Part shown: positions 1 through 6,288 of the stretch, in pieces
Position numbering within the stretch: the stretch's first letter is position 1
Layout: every line of letters starts with the position of its first letter
Source of the DNA: Candidatus Poseidoniaceae archaeon
GTDB taxonomy: Archaea > Thermoplasmatota > Poseidoniia > Poseidoniales > Poseidoniaceae
Direction of reading: 5' to 3'
Assembly: GCA_022425185.1 (NCBI GenBank)
Contig: JAKMFY010000203.1
Span: 1 to 6,968 of the forward strand
Length of the DNA: 6,968 nt
The notes under the pieces: generated by a model
The model's input: only the letters and a program-made list of their open reading frames with translations
Told to the model about the DNA's origin: nothing
Databases searched by the model: none
Translations under genes and position numbers: made by a program

Positions 1-1
1 G

Positions 2-529
2 CCTAGAACAATCTTTCGCGTACAAGAAGCGTTCTCACTTCGTATTGACTTAGGACCTGATTTATTCAAGATAGAGAAGAGGAAACTTCCATCGGGGGGA
101 CCTCTCCGCCTAAGTTCTAAACTGCCATCAACTGTCGTTCCAATTGCAGAACAGGTCAGTGGTCGCAAAAAGATCAGCGTAACTGAAGGAGTGGTTCACC
201 TTGAACAACTCAATGCTCAACTTGAGACATTAGACCGTCAAAGAGATGCTCTTATTGCATTACATCAACAGATTAGAGGGCGTATTTCTGCCGCCGTAGA
301 TTCTGATTTTGAAAACTATTCACAACGTACGATGGTTCACGCACTCATTGAAACTCCAACGATTCGCCCTGATTTGGGGTTAATGGCAAAGGAGTTGCAA
401 CTCTCAGAACAAGATCTTTCGACCGTTATGACTCGGGTACGAGAACTCGTTGAAAGGCAACGCTCCGATAGGTCAGGTGAAGTTGTTGCCATTGACGACA
501 ACCCCAACCTGCGCTGGTGGCTTGGTTGA
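2..529 (+). CDS. C-terminal part of an unrecognised protein with coiled coil and possible winged helix (5' end outside window)
   Basis: The frame is open from base 2 without a stop or an ATG, so the gene starts left of the window. The GTG at 191 lies inside the continuous frame and need not be the start. About 175 residues are visible. The first 60 or so are basic and beta-rich in character (for example KIEKRKLPSGGPLRLSSKLP) and match nothing I recognise. Visible residues 67-100 form a heptad-like, Leu/Gln-rich coiled coil (LEQLNAQLETLDRQRDAL). Residues 110-151 read like a small helix-turn-helix or winged-helix unit (LMAKELQLSEQDLSTVMTRV), followed by an acidic stretch and a terminal NLRWWLG. 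This suggests, but does not prove, a DNA-binding or scaffold role. The gene ends 2 bases from the stop of the convergent giant gene. Function unknown; reality of the reading frame is fairly secure. Confidence 0.75.
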   Translation, partial: PRTIFRVQEAFSLRIDLGPDLFKIEKRKLPSGGPLRLSSKLPSTVVPIAEQVSGRKKISVTEGVVHLEQLNAQLETLDRQRDALIALHQQIRGRISAAVDSDFENYSQRTMVHALIETPTIRPDLGLMAKELQLSEQDLSTVMTRVRELVERQRSDRSGEVVAIDDNPNLRWWLG

Positions 530-531
530 GT

Positions 532-3500
532 TCAATCAGAATCTTCTGAACCGAGTACAGACTTCAGTGAAGACTGCTCTGCCATTCGGTCTTTCACGTC
601 TGCTCTGCGTCCCTTTCCTACAAGGAAGAGAACACCAAAGAGTGCGAATGTGAGAAGGACAATCATGGTTGGAAGTGCGACCTTTCCTGCTACTTCACCT
701 GCTACGTCAAGGAATGGATTGGAGGACCCTAATTCATCTGATATACGGAGAACATTGTTTCCTTCACTCGCTTCTACGATGTTGTTACCCGGATCGACGA
801 CGACATACACATTCTTGGTACCAGCAGTAACTGGGTAAAGCATGTACAGCTCGACGACTCGGCCATCTTTCTGTGAATCATCAGGCTTGTCAATTGCGCC
901 AATTTCTTGTCGCATGACAATACTTTCTTCATCGCACATGTTGTTGTTCTTTCGGATTTCACCCCTCATGTCGTCATCATCGTATTCACAAAGAATAACT
1001 TCGATATTTGTGGCATGCACATTTCCAACGTTTGCGATTTCAATTCGAATTGGAATTGAGTCACCAACGTCTGCTGAGGATGCACCGGTTTGTGTTGCGG
1101 TTCTAACTTCTAAATCCGGGGCGCGAAGGCTTACTGTAATGATTTTCTCATTCGAGTCGAGGTTGTCTCCATCCCATGCAGCGCTTTCATCATGATCGCC
1201 GCCATCTTCCATGCCGCCCATCATTGAAACGACTTTCAGACCTAGACTTCGGGTTAGAAGTTGTGCGCCTGGATCAATCGAAACGATAGCAACCATGGTG
1301 TAAGTTTCGTAGGGCATCATCTCAGGGAGTCTCCACTCGTTGATGTCCTCGAGATAGACGCAACTGTCTTCCGGGAACGAGCTCGCTGTCGATTGTGTAA
1401 CAACGCACTCTTCTTCGCTTTCCAAGTCAAGTCCAACCTGTCGCAGAACCTTCCAAGATACACCCCATCCATCAAGAGTTCCCATTCCTGGAGTTTCAGC
1501 CCAAACAAGGTCTGATCCAGTACGAGTGGAAGTGTGATTGTCGAGTGATGGAACGTCAGGAACGTTTCCAGCATTGGTAATATTGACGACAAATCGAACG
1601 ATACGGCCTGGCGCTGTGGTCTTTACATCGTTCTCAACGGTTGGGTCCATCGAGATTTGCATGTCATAGAATTCGTTGACTGTTACTTGTAGAGTTGTAA
1701 CATCACGTAGTCTTGTCATACGGCCTGATGCATCTGGATAAGATTGTTCTGAATATGTGTTAAACACAACTGTATAATCTCCAGCAGGTACTTGTTGAGG
1801 AATGTCCATGAGAACATCAAACACTTGTTCGGATCCTACGTCTAGTTCTTCAAGTGCGTTTCTAGGGACTTCAATGTCCCAGATAACGTCAACACCAGCA
1901 GAATCAGTAACACGGGCAAGTGTGTAGTCGAATCGATCAGGGCCGTTTCCTTCATTCATGACTGTTGTTGGTAGTATAATCGATTCTCCTGGATTGACCA
2001 GAAGTTCGGGGTTTTCTCCCAAATCGATACTCGTGTCAAGTTTGTAAACATGGTTAATGTCGACTTGAAGAATCTTAGAAGCAGAAATCTTAGGGTATCC
2101 CTTCAGATTGGCTTTGAGAGTTACTGCCTTACCTAGACCTGCAATTGAATCGTCAGGTGCACAAATCTTAACCTTGACTTCATGGGTTCTGGATTCATCT
2201 CCATTGAGAATAATCCACGGCCTTGATACACCGTCTGGATTCAGAGGCAGCCCTGTTGGGAAGATAACGTCGATAGTCCAATTGTCTTCGCTTTCAGTTG
2301 TACCTGGGGTAGAGAATACAAGGTCGCCAGAATCGAAATTCTTGGTAACATCAATCTCAAACGTATGGCAATTCGGTTCAAGTGCGGCAGGCATGTAAGG
2401 CGCTGGTGTAACTCGAGCTGATTGATCACTGATGTTCATCATAATGTTGTTCGATGAACGAATTGAAACAAAGACTCCTAATTCAAGGATATCATAAGTT
2501 CCTTTCTCAACTGACTTAATCGGTTCACCTGCTGACCATCCCTTAAGCAATATAACGAATGCACCAGGATCTTCAGAAGTTGGGACATTGATTTCAAGAT
2601 TCTTTGTAACTGTCTGCTGAGGGTCGAGTTGTACACTCATTGGGAAGTTGACGTCCCATGCAAACGGCAGGAGCCATTCTTGTCTTCCTTCGAGAGTTTG
2701 AGGATCCCAGAAGAGGAAGGTATCGGCTACGTTTCCAGTATTCGTAATCGTGATCGAAAAGATAGCTGTTTGTCCTTGTTCTACATCAGCCACGCTGTGG
2801 GAAGCATCAAGATCGATACCGTGAACAACGTCCATAAGGGTTAGAGTGGTGATCTCAGATCGTATTGCTGGATCTTTGTAGGATTTAGCATCAACTCTTA
2901 TTTCAGCGAGTTCATCTCCATTCGCTTGATAGATCGATGGAGCACGAACTCTGAGATAAAATCGAATTGACTCCCCGCCTTCTAGGAAGATTGCAGTATC
3001 TGGGAAGATTGCGGTATGATTCTCGGCAAAGAACAGTGTTGCAGTCCAGTTTGTTGGGACTCCTGTGATGTTGAGTCCGTATGTGTCAGCAACCAAATCC
3101 TTAGGACCTGGTGTCGAGTTGTTCATTGAGAGGTTGTAGATGGTTTGTTCACCTGGTTCAATAACGTGATAGAAGGTCTCTCCTTCCTCGAATTCTACAT
3201 CCACTTGTCCTGTAAGAACGTGTGAATAACAGATTGTAAATCGGTTGTTGTTCGCTTGATCGTTACACTTGTTGGTATCGGACCAAGCAACGTGAGCACC
3301 GCTTCCGAGGTCATTTGAAAATGCTGGGGGCATTCCTATACTCGGCTTGTATCCTGAATTGGGACCGAGTTTATTCGAAGACCATTTCGTAATAGGTACG
3401 ATTTCCCACGGATCTAAGGCAACAAGCCCGTCGCCTTCCATGTTGGTATGATTGAGGCGCACGTACTGAATTTCTTCGCCTGCAGAAGTGTTGCCTGAAT

Positions 3501-5547
3501 CAACCCAAGCAATGTGGATTTGATTTTGGTCATCCGTCAAAAGTGATGGGAAGACGGAGTTTCCGCCCCATGGAGCGTTTTGTGGAAGGCCAGCATAAGT
3601 TTCAACGTTTGAAATTGGTGTATCGTTAATCTTCTTGATAGCATAAGTGGATAATCCATCATCACGACCGTCAAATTCTCCAGCGCCTTGCAAACGGAGT
3701 TTTGTGTAGTAGACTTCGTAATTGACATCCTTTTCGAATCCATAATCACGACCATCCATCCATGCAATGTGCGTGTTGCCTTCCATGTCCACGCCAATCG
3801 ATGGGTGGAATGAGTATGCGTCATCAATTGTTACACGAGTGTCATTGACAACAACAAGGTGTCCTTCAGAGCCCTTGCCTGTGTCTTCGATGTAGTTTCC
3901 GTTCATTGCGACTGTTCCTGAAACTCCTGGAGTCCAGCTTGGGTCGTTGTCCATCTTGCCGTATGGGTCGAGTACAGACATGTAGATTTCACGAGAGTTG
4001 TTTGTGGAGATGTAAACCATTGCTTCAACGAGAAGAGCCATTGAACTCGCACCACCGGTTCCTGATGGGAACTCGTATACTTGTCCTCCAGCACTTGTAG
4101 AACGAATTGTATTTGCTGGACAGTTTCGTGCAGAGGTACTCTGGATACCATTCGGGCATTGTGACAAATCCTTGAAGTGAGATTGTACTCCTGTTGCTCC
4201 GCCATATGTTTGGCCGTACATCCCTACTGGAACTACACCAGCAATAACGCAGTTGTCGTGTGCTTCTTCGATTGAAGTAGTGTCATCTGCTTGTTGTGCT
4301 GGGTCTCCATCCTTTGGACCTTCATCTGAAATTGGGATTGCTATCTTTGTAGCATTAGGATTCCACTTGTGATCATCTTGTGTTGGAGGGTTTCCTGGAA
4401 CGTTTCCTTGTGCATCCTTCCAAGAAAGACAAGCCCAGTTAGTACCAGGGCCCCAGTCTTCGCCAGAATATCCGGAGTAGGTGTTTCCGTTGTATACAGT
4501 TCCTGGGAGTTTTCTGATTCCACCAGAGTCATCGCCTGGTTGAATTCCGAGAGCGGTTGAACGAGGCCCTGCGTTTTTGTTGTGGGTTGCACAGTTGCCA
4601 CTGCTTGCAGCACCTGGTAGGGTGTTGCCAAGACCATAAATGGTCTCATAGACAGTCATGTTGCCTTCTTCAAGCATTGGCTTCAAGCCTTGGAAATATC
4701 CCCCTGCTGCAAAGTTTCCACCGTAAATAACAGTACAAACGTCAGCCCATTCGGAGTACATCGATCCAGAGGTATCGACAATGAAGACAAGTTCGACCTT
4801 GCCACCGCGGGTATCATCCCAAGCAATCTGAACAAGATCGTTTGAATCAACAACGATGTCAGGGTGTCCTTTGTGACCAATGATAGGGGTCAAAAGAGTG
4901 TCTTCGAAGAGGGTAAGAATGTTACCTGCGTCGAATTCAGGTTGAATCATAGTGTAGTAGATTTGCGGTTGATTGAAGAACATCTGAAGTTCATCATAGG
5001 AATCTTGCCAAGCGATGTGCAGGTTGCCTCTGCTATCAACATCAATAGATGGCCAATCTCTGTCCTGAGCACGCATCGAAAGAATTGTGTCATCAATTTG
5101 AGAGATGCTGCTGTCTTCAGCAGCCATACCATCCATCGGTGAAAGGTAAGGATTTAGTGAAGTGTACATGATTTTGTATTGGCCTGATTTGTCTGCCCAA
5201 ACGATGTGGATTCGGTCAGTATCATCGATGACCATATCTGGATGCCATACTTTGTGGAGGCCAGGGTTTGTGATTTGAGTTGCGTCAATGAGTGTCTCTC
5301 CACGAGGCGATAACATGGAGTAGTACAGGTGTTGATTGTTACGTGTCCAAACAACGTGTACGTTACCCTCGCTGTCCGAAGCAACAGTTGTTTGGGCATC
5401 GGAGGCAGTTCCTCCATCAACGATGCGCACGGCTTCTGTAATGACAACTTGAGAAGCTTCTGCTTCTTCTGTTCCTATGATTAATCCGGAAAATGCCGAG
5501 AGAAGCATTAAACTGACGAGAGTAAATGATTTGGTTGTTTGACGCAT
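532..5547 (-). CDS. Giant type I surface protein: signal peptide, 7-repeat propeller with inserted VWA domain, Ig-like/CARDB modules, C-terminal membrane anchor
   Basis: A 1671-residue exported protein, probably a cell-surface adhesin or ligand-binding protein. I chose the ATG at 5547 rather than the in-frame ATG at 5574 because AGGTGAT lies 3 bases before it and the product then begins with a classic Sec signal (MRQTTKSFTLVSLMLL, likely cleaved after AEA31). Residues 53-778 carry seven propeller-type repeats. Residues 250-516 are a VWA domain interrupting repeat 4, with MIDAS residues D258, S260 and S262 (FIVDTSGSM), a candidate Thr369 and D408 in ISDEGP. Residues 781-1475 hold about five NEW3/Ig-like modules, several with an N-x-G-N signature. 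Residues 1476-1606 are a CARDB domain (DPGNNIVEASEGNN). A membrane helix at 1623-1644 is followed by KGRR and a 27-residue charged tail. Fourteen cysteines and more than a dozen N-glycosylation sequons fit an extracellular location. No catalytic residues are evident. Domain order is seen; the adhesion role is inferred. Confidence 0.93.
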   Translation of the reverse strand: MRQTTKSFTLVSLMLLSAFSGLIIGTEEAEASQVVITEAVRIVDGGTASDAQTTVASDSEGNVHVVWTRNNQHLYYSMLSPRGETLIDATQITNPGLHKVWHPDMVIDDTDRIHIVWADKSGQYKIMYTSLNPYLSPMDGMAAEDSSISQIDDTILSMRAQDRDWPSIDVDSRGNLHIAWQDSYDELQMFFNQPQIYYTMIQPEFDAGNILTLFEDTLLTPIIGHKGHPDIVVDSNDLVQIAWDDTRGGKVELVFIVDTSGSMYSEWADVCTVIYGGNFAAGGYFQGLKPMLEEGNMTVYETIYGLGNTLPGAASSGNCATHNKNAGPRSTALGIQPGDDSGGIRKLPGTVYNGNTYSGYSGEDWGPGTNWACLSWKDAQGNVPGNPPTQDDHKWNPNATKIAIPISDEGPKDGDPAQQADDTTSIEEAHDNCVIAGVVPVGMYGQTYGGATGVQSHFKDLSQCPNGIQSTSARNCPANTIRSTSAGGQVYEFPSGTGGASSMALLVEAMVYISTNNSREIYMSVLDPYGKMDNDPSWTPGVSGTVAMNGNYIEDTGKGSEGHLVVVNDTRVTIDDAYSFHPSIGVDMEGNTHIAWMDGRDYGFEKDVNYEVYYTKLRLQGAGEFDGRDDGLSTYAIKKINDTPISNVETYAGLPQNAPWGGNSVFPSLLTDDQNQIHIAWVDSGNTSAGEEIQYVRLNHTNMEGDGLVALDPWEIVPITKWSSNKLGPNSGYKPSIGMPPAFSNDLGSGAHVAWSDTNKCNDQANNNRFTICYSHVLTGQVDVEFEEGETFYHVIEPGEQTIYNLSMNNSTPGPKDLVADTYGLNITGVPTNWTATLFFAENHTAIFPDTAIFLEGGESIRFYLRVRAPSIYQANGDELAEIRVDAKSYKDPAIRSEITTLTLMDVVHGIDLDASHSVADVEQGQTAIFSITITNTGNVADTFLFWDPQTLEGRQEWLLPFAWDVNFPMSVQLDPQQTVTKNLEINVPTSEDPGAFVILLKGWSAGEPIKSVEKGTYDILELGVFVSIRSSNNIMMNISDQSARVTPAPYMPAALEPNCHTFEIDVTKNFDSGDLVFSTPGTTESEDNWTIDVIFPTGLPLNPDGVSRPWIILNGDESRTHEVKVKICAPDDSIAGLGKAVTLKANLKGYPKISASKILQVDINHVYKLDTSIDLGENPELLVNPGESIILPTTVMNEGNGPDRFDYTLARVTDSAGVDVIWDIEVPRNALEELDVGSEQVFDVLMDIPQQVPAGDYTVVFNTYSEQSYPDASGRMTRLRDVTTLQVTVNEFYDMQISMDPTVENDVKTTAPGRIVRFVVNITNAGNVPDVPSLDNHTSTRTGSDLVWAETPGMGTLDGWGVSWKVLRQVGLDLESEEECVVTQSTASSFPEDSCVYLEDINEWRLPEMMPYETYTMVAIVSIDPGAQLLTRSLGLKVVSMMGGMEDGGDHDESAAWDGDNLDSNEKIITVSLRAPDLEVRTATQTGASSADVGDSIPIRIEIANVGNVHATNIEVILCEYDDDDMRGEIRKNNNMCDEESIVMRQEIGAIDKPDDSQKDGRVVELYMLYPVTAGTKNVYVVVDPGNNIVEASEGNNVLRISDELGSSNPFLDVAGEVAGKVALPTMIVLLTFALFGVLFLVGKGRRADVKDRMAEQSSLKSVLGSEDSD
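616..681 (-). other. C-terminal transmembrane anchor of the giant protein
   Basis: Residues 1623-1644 are an uninterrupted hydrophobic segment (ALPTMIVLLTFALFGVLFLV) followed at once by GKGRR and a charged tail of about 27 residues ending SEDSD. The positive residues after the helix place the tail in the cytoplasm and the rest of the protein outside (type I topology). Confidence 0.9.
730..3207 (-). other. Stalk of about six Ig-like modules ending in a CARDB domain
   Basis: Residues 781-1606 divide into roughly six beta-sandwich modules with approximate boundaries 781-906, 907-1021, 1022-1166, 1167-1291, 1292-1475 and 1476-1606. Four contain a turn of the type N-x-G-N (NTGNVADTF, NEGNGPDRF, NAGNVPDVP, NVGNVHATN), a hallmark of CARDB and NEW3/NPCBM-associated modules. 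The last is the clearest CARDB, starting APDLEV and ending DPGNNIVEASEGNN. Such arrays usually act as spacers holding a binding head away from the membrane. The 1292-1475 module carries an extra loop and a very acidic segment. Confidence 0.75.
2980..3015 (-). repeat. Tandem 18-base in-frame duplication inside the giant gene
   Basis: Two adjacent 18-base units match at 15 of 18 positions and encode TAIFPD followed by TAIFLE (residues 845-856) in the first Ig-like module. The high DNA identity compared with the diverged surrounding modules suggests a fairly recent slippage duplication that kept the frame. Confidence 0.6.
3214..5391 (-). repeat. Seven divergent protein repeats forming a probable seven-bladed beta-propeller
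   Basis: Seven copies of a motif of the form P-x-I-x-V-D-x-x-G-x-x-H-I-A-W-x-D, followed by a strand such as IYYTMI, are visible at protein residues 53-79, 102-131, 165-201, 228-249 (continued at 517-528), 580-621, 666-699 and 734-778. Examples are PDMVIDDTDRIHIVWAD, PSIDVDSRGNLHIAWQD and PSIGVDMEGNTHIAWMD. The spacing between uninterrupted copies is about 50-90 residues, suitable for four-stranded blades. The motif resembles sialidase/BNR-like propeller repeats but lacks a clear S-x-D-x-G-x-T-W Asp box. The repeats are diverged at DNA level, so they are old. Confidence 0.75.
4000..4800 (-). other. VWA domain inserted within propeller repeat 4
   Basis: Residues 250-516 begin with the hydrophobic strand and MIDAS loop VELVFIVDTSGSM (D258, S260, S262) and include the late-strand signature IAIPISDEGP (D408). 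They end in a strand and helix pattern (CVIAGVVPVG, then VYEFPSGTGGASSMALLVEAM) typical of the end of VWA folds. At about 265 residues it is longer than a usual VWA domain of roughly 180. The extra length lies mostly between the MIDAS loop and ISDEGP and contains many Gly, Asn and Cys residues. Divalent-metal-dependent ligand binding is expected from the family. Confidence 0.88.
5455..5547 (-). other. Sec signal peptide of the giant surface protein
   Basis: Residues 1-31 have a basic N region (MRQTTK), a hydrophobic core (FTLVSLMLLSAFSGLIIG) and a small-residue cleavage context ending AEA before SQVV. There is no twin-arginine motif and no lipobox cysteine, so Sec export with signal peptidase I cleavage is the simplest reading. 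Confidence 0.85.
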
Positions 5548-5550
5548 AGT

Positions 5551-5557
5551 ATCACCT
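5551..5557 (-). promoter_or_regulatory. Shine-Dalgarno sequence that decides the start of the giant gene
   Basis: On the minus strand AGGTGAT lies 3 bases before the ATG at 5547, with the GGTG core 5 bases away. It is complementary to the conserved 3' end of 16S rRNA (ATCACCT). It falls inside the longer open frame from 5574, where it would encode Gly-Asp, which argues against that upstream start. Confidence 0.75.
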
Positions 5558-5584
5558 GTGGTAACGAGAACCATAGCAGTCCAG

Positions 5585-5591
5585 TACTTAA
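5585..5591 (-). promoter_or_regulatory. Weak candidate TATA-like element upstream of the giant gene
   Basis: The 87-base gap before the giant gene contains TTAAGTA on the minus strand, 37 bases before the ATG at 5547. A second AT-rich candidate, TAGTAAAT, lies at 5610-5617. Either could place a transcription start a short distance before the Shine-Dalgarno sequence, but neither is a strong archaeal TATA box. The gene may instead be read through from the upstream genes. Confidence 0.2.
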
Positions 5592-5634
5592 CCGCGCCCC
5601 TCAGGCGTCATTTACTATCAAGTAGAAATTGCTC

Positions 5635-6258
5635 TCAGGCCCACTCTTCTGGATCTAAACCTGTACCAAATGGCATGGTATCGTTGAACTCGATTTTGGC
5701 AGGTTCGTCAATCTTGATTGTACTCGATTTCTTCTCTTGGCTAGCCCAATCGTCGACAGGCCCCGGCTCGCCTTTACCTGGCCCATATGCGTATTTTATT
5801 TCATGAATCATACTGAGTTTGGCAAGCCATAGCCTTCGCAAAGAGTGCATGAGGGCATTTTTATTCAATCCATCATTCCAAATTGGCAGGCTTACATTGA
5901 AGGCCTGAAGGGGGCCCGGTTTCTCTTTACCTTCATGCCCCATGTGAATCCCCCAATCAAGTTCAGCCTTCATTAGTGTTAATCGGCATTCATGCACCCA
6001 TTCACTCCATACTTCTGCCTCTTCTATCATATGTTCTTTCATCTGTTCTTGTTGACCAAGGTCAACTCTCGTCATACTTGATACGAAAACTAGGTCGCGT
6101 CCCTTTGGCACGACGACTGCAAACATATGCCCCTGTGGCCCTGGGGGGTACTTGATGAGAAAATGTGCCTCGGCCCGCGGATCATTTTTATCTCGGATTT
6201 CAAGACGTTCGCTGGCAAGCCACTTGCGAATATTGTTGATGTGTTCCGTATCCACCAT
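5635..6258 (-). CDS. DUF2299-like small soluble protein with a disordered C-terminal tail
   Basis: A 207-residue protein with no signal peptide or membrane helix, so probably cytoplasmic. The N-terminal part (residues 6-60) has the pattern of an amphipathic helix with W13, then D-P-x-A-E-x-H-F-x-I-K-Y-P-P (residues 26-39) and a VVVPKGRDLVFVS strand pair. This resembles what I remember of the uncharacterised DUF2299 family, an assignment made by eye. Residues 66-105 and 134-157 are helical and rich in charged residues and Trp. From about residue 159 a Gly/Pro-rich linker leads to a likely disordered acidic tail ending LDPEEWA. The ATG at 6258 has only a short GAGG (6266-6269) 7 bases upstream. 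It sits 30 bases after the upstream membrane-protein stop, so co-transcription is likely. Function unknown. Confidence 0.8.
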   Translation of the reverse strand: MVDTEHINNIRKWLASERLEIRDKNDPRAEAHFLIKYPPGPQGHMFAVVVPKGRDLVFVSSMTRVDLGQQEQMKEHMIEEAEVWSEWVHECRLTLMKAELDWGIHMGHEGKEKPGPLQAFNVSLPIWNDGLNKNALMHSLRRLWLAKLSMIHEIKYAYGPGKGEPGPVDDWASQEKKSSTIKIDEPAKIEFNDTMPFGTGLDPEEWA

Positions 6259-6288
6259 GGCTATGCCTCGCGGTCGATGAATTTGAAC

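Noticed and set aside
536..549. Inverted repeat TCAGAA-TC-TTCTGA as a hairpin terminator
   Set aside because: The stem is only 5-6 pairs, AT-rich, with no following T-run, and it encodes the end of the giant protein. It is mentioned in the junction finding but is not strong enough to annotate.
450..653. 67-codon + strand frame spanning the convergent junction
   Set aside because: It overlaps the ends of two better-supported genes in another frame and shows no recognisable motif.
842..1195. 117-codon open frame on the + strand inside the giant gene
   Set aside because: It lies antisense to the CARDB/Ig region, whose minus-strand translation has clear family motifs. The + strand product is Ser/Arg-rich with no domain pattern.
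3214..5391. Reading the propeller repeats as an active sialidase
   Set aside because: The HIAW-type repeats lack clear Asp boxes, and no sialidase catalytic arginine triad or Tyr/Glu pair could be identified by eye.
5594..5608. Possible GC hairpin (CGCC-TGAGG-GGCG on the minus strand) in the gap before the giant gene
   Set aside because: A four-pair stem without a T-run is too short to support a terminator or riboswitch.
5600..5640. Direct repeat CTCAGGC at 5600-5606 and 5634-5640
   Set aside because: A 7-base repeat is expected by chance, and one copy overlaps the stop codon of the DUF2299-like gene. No operator symmetry is seen.
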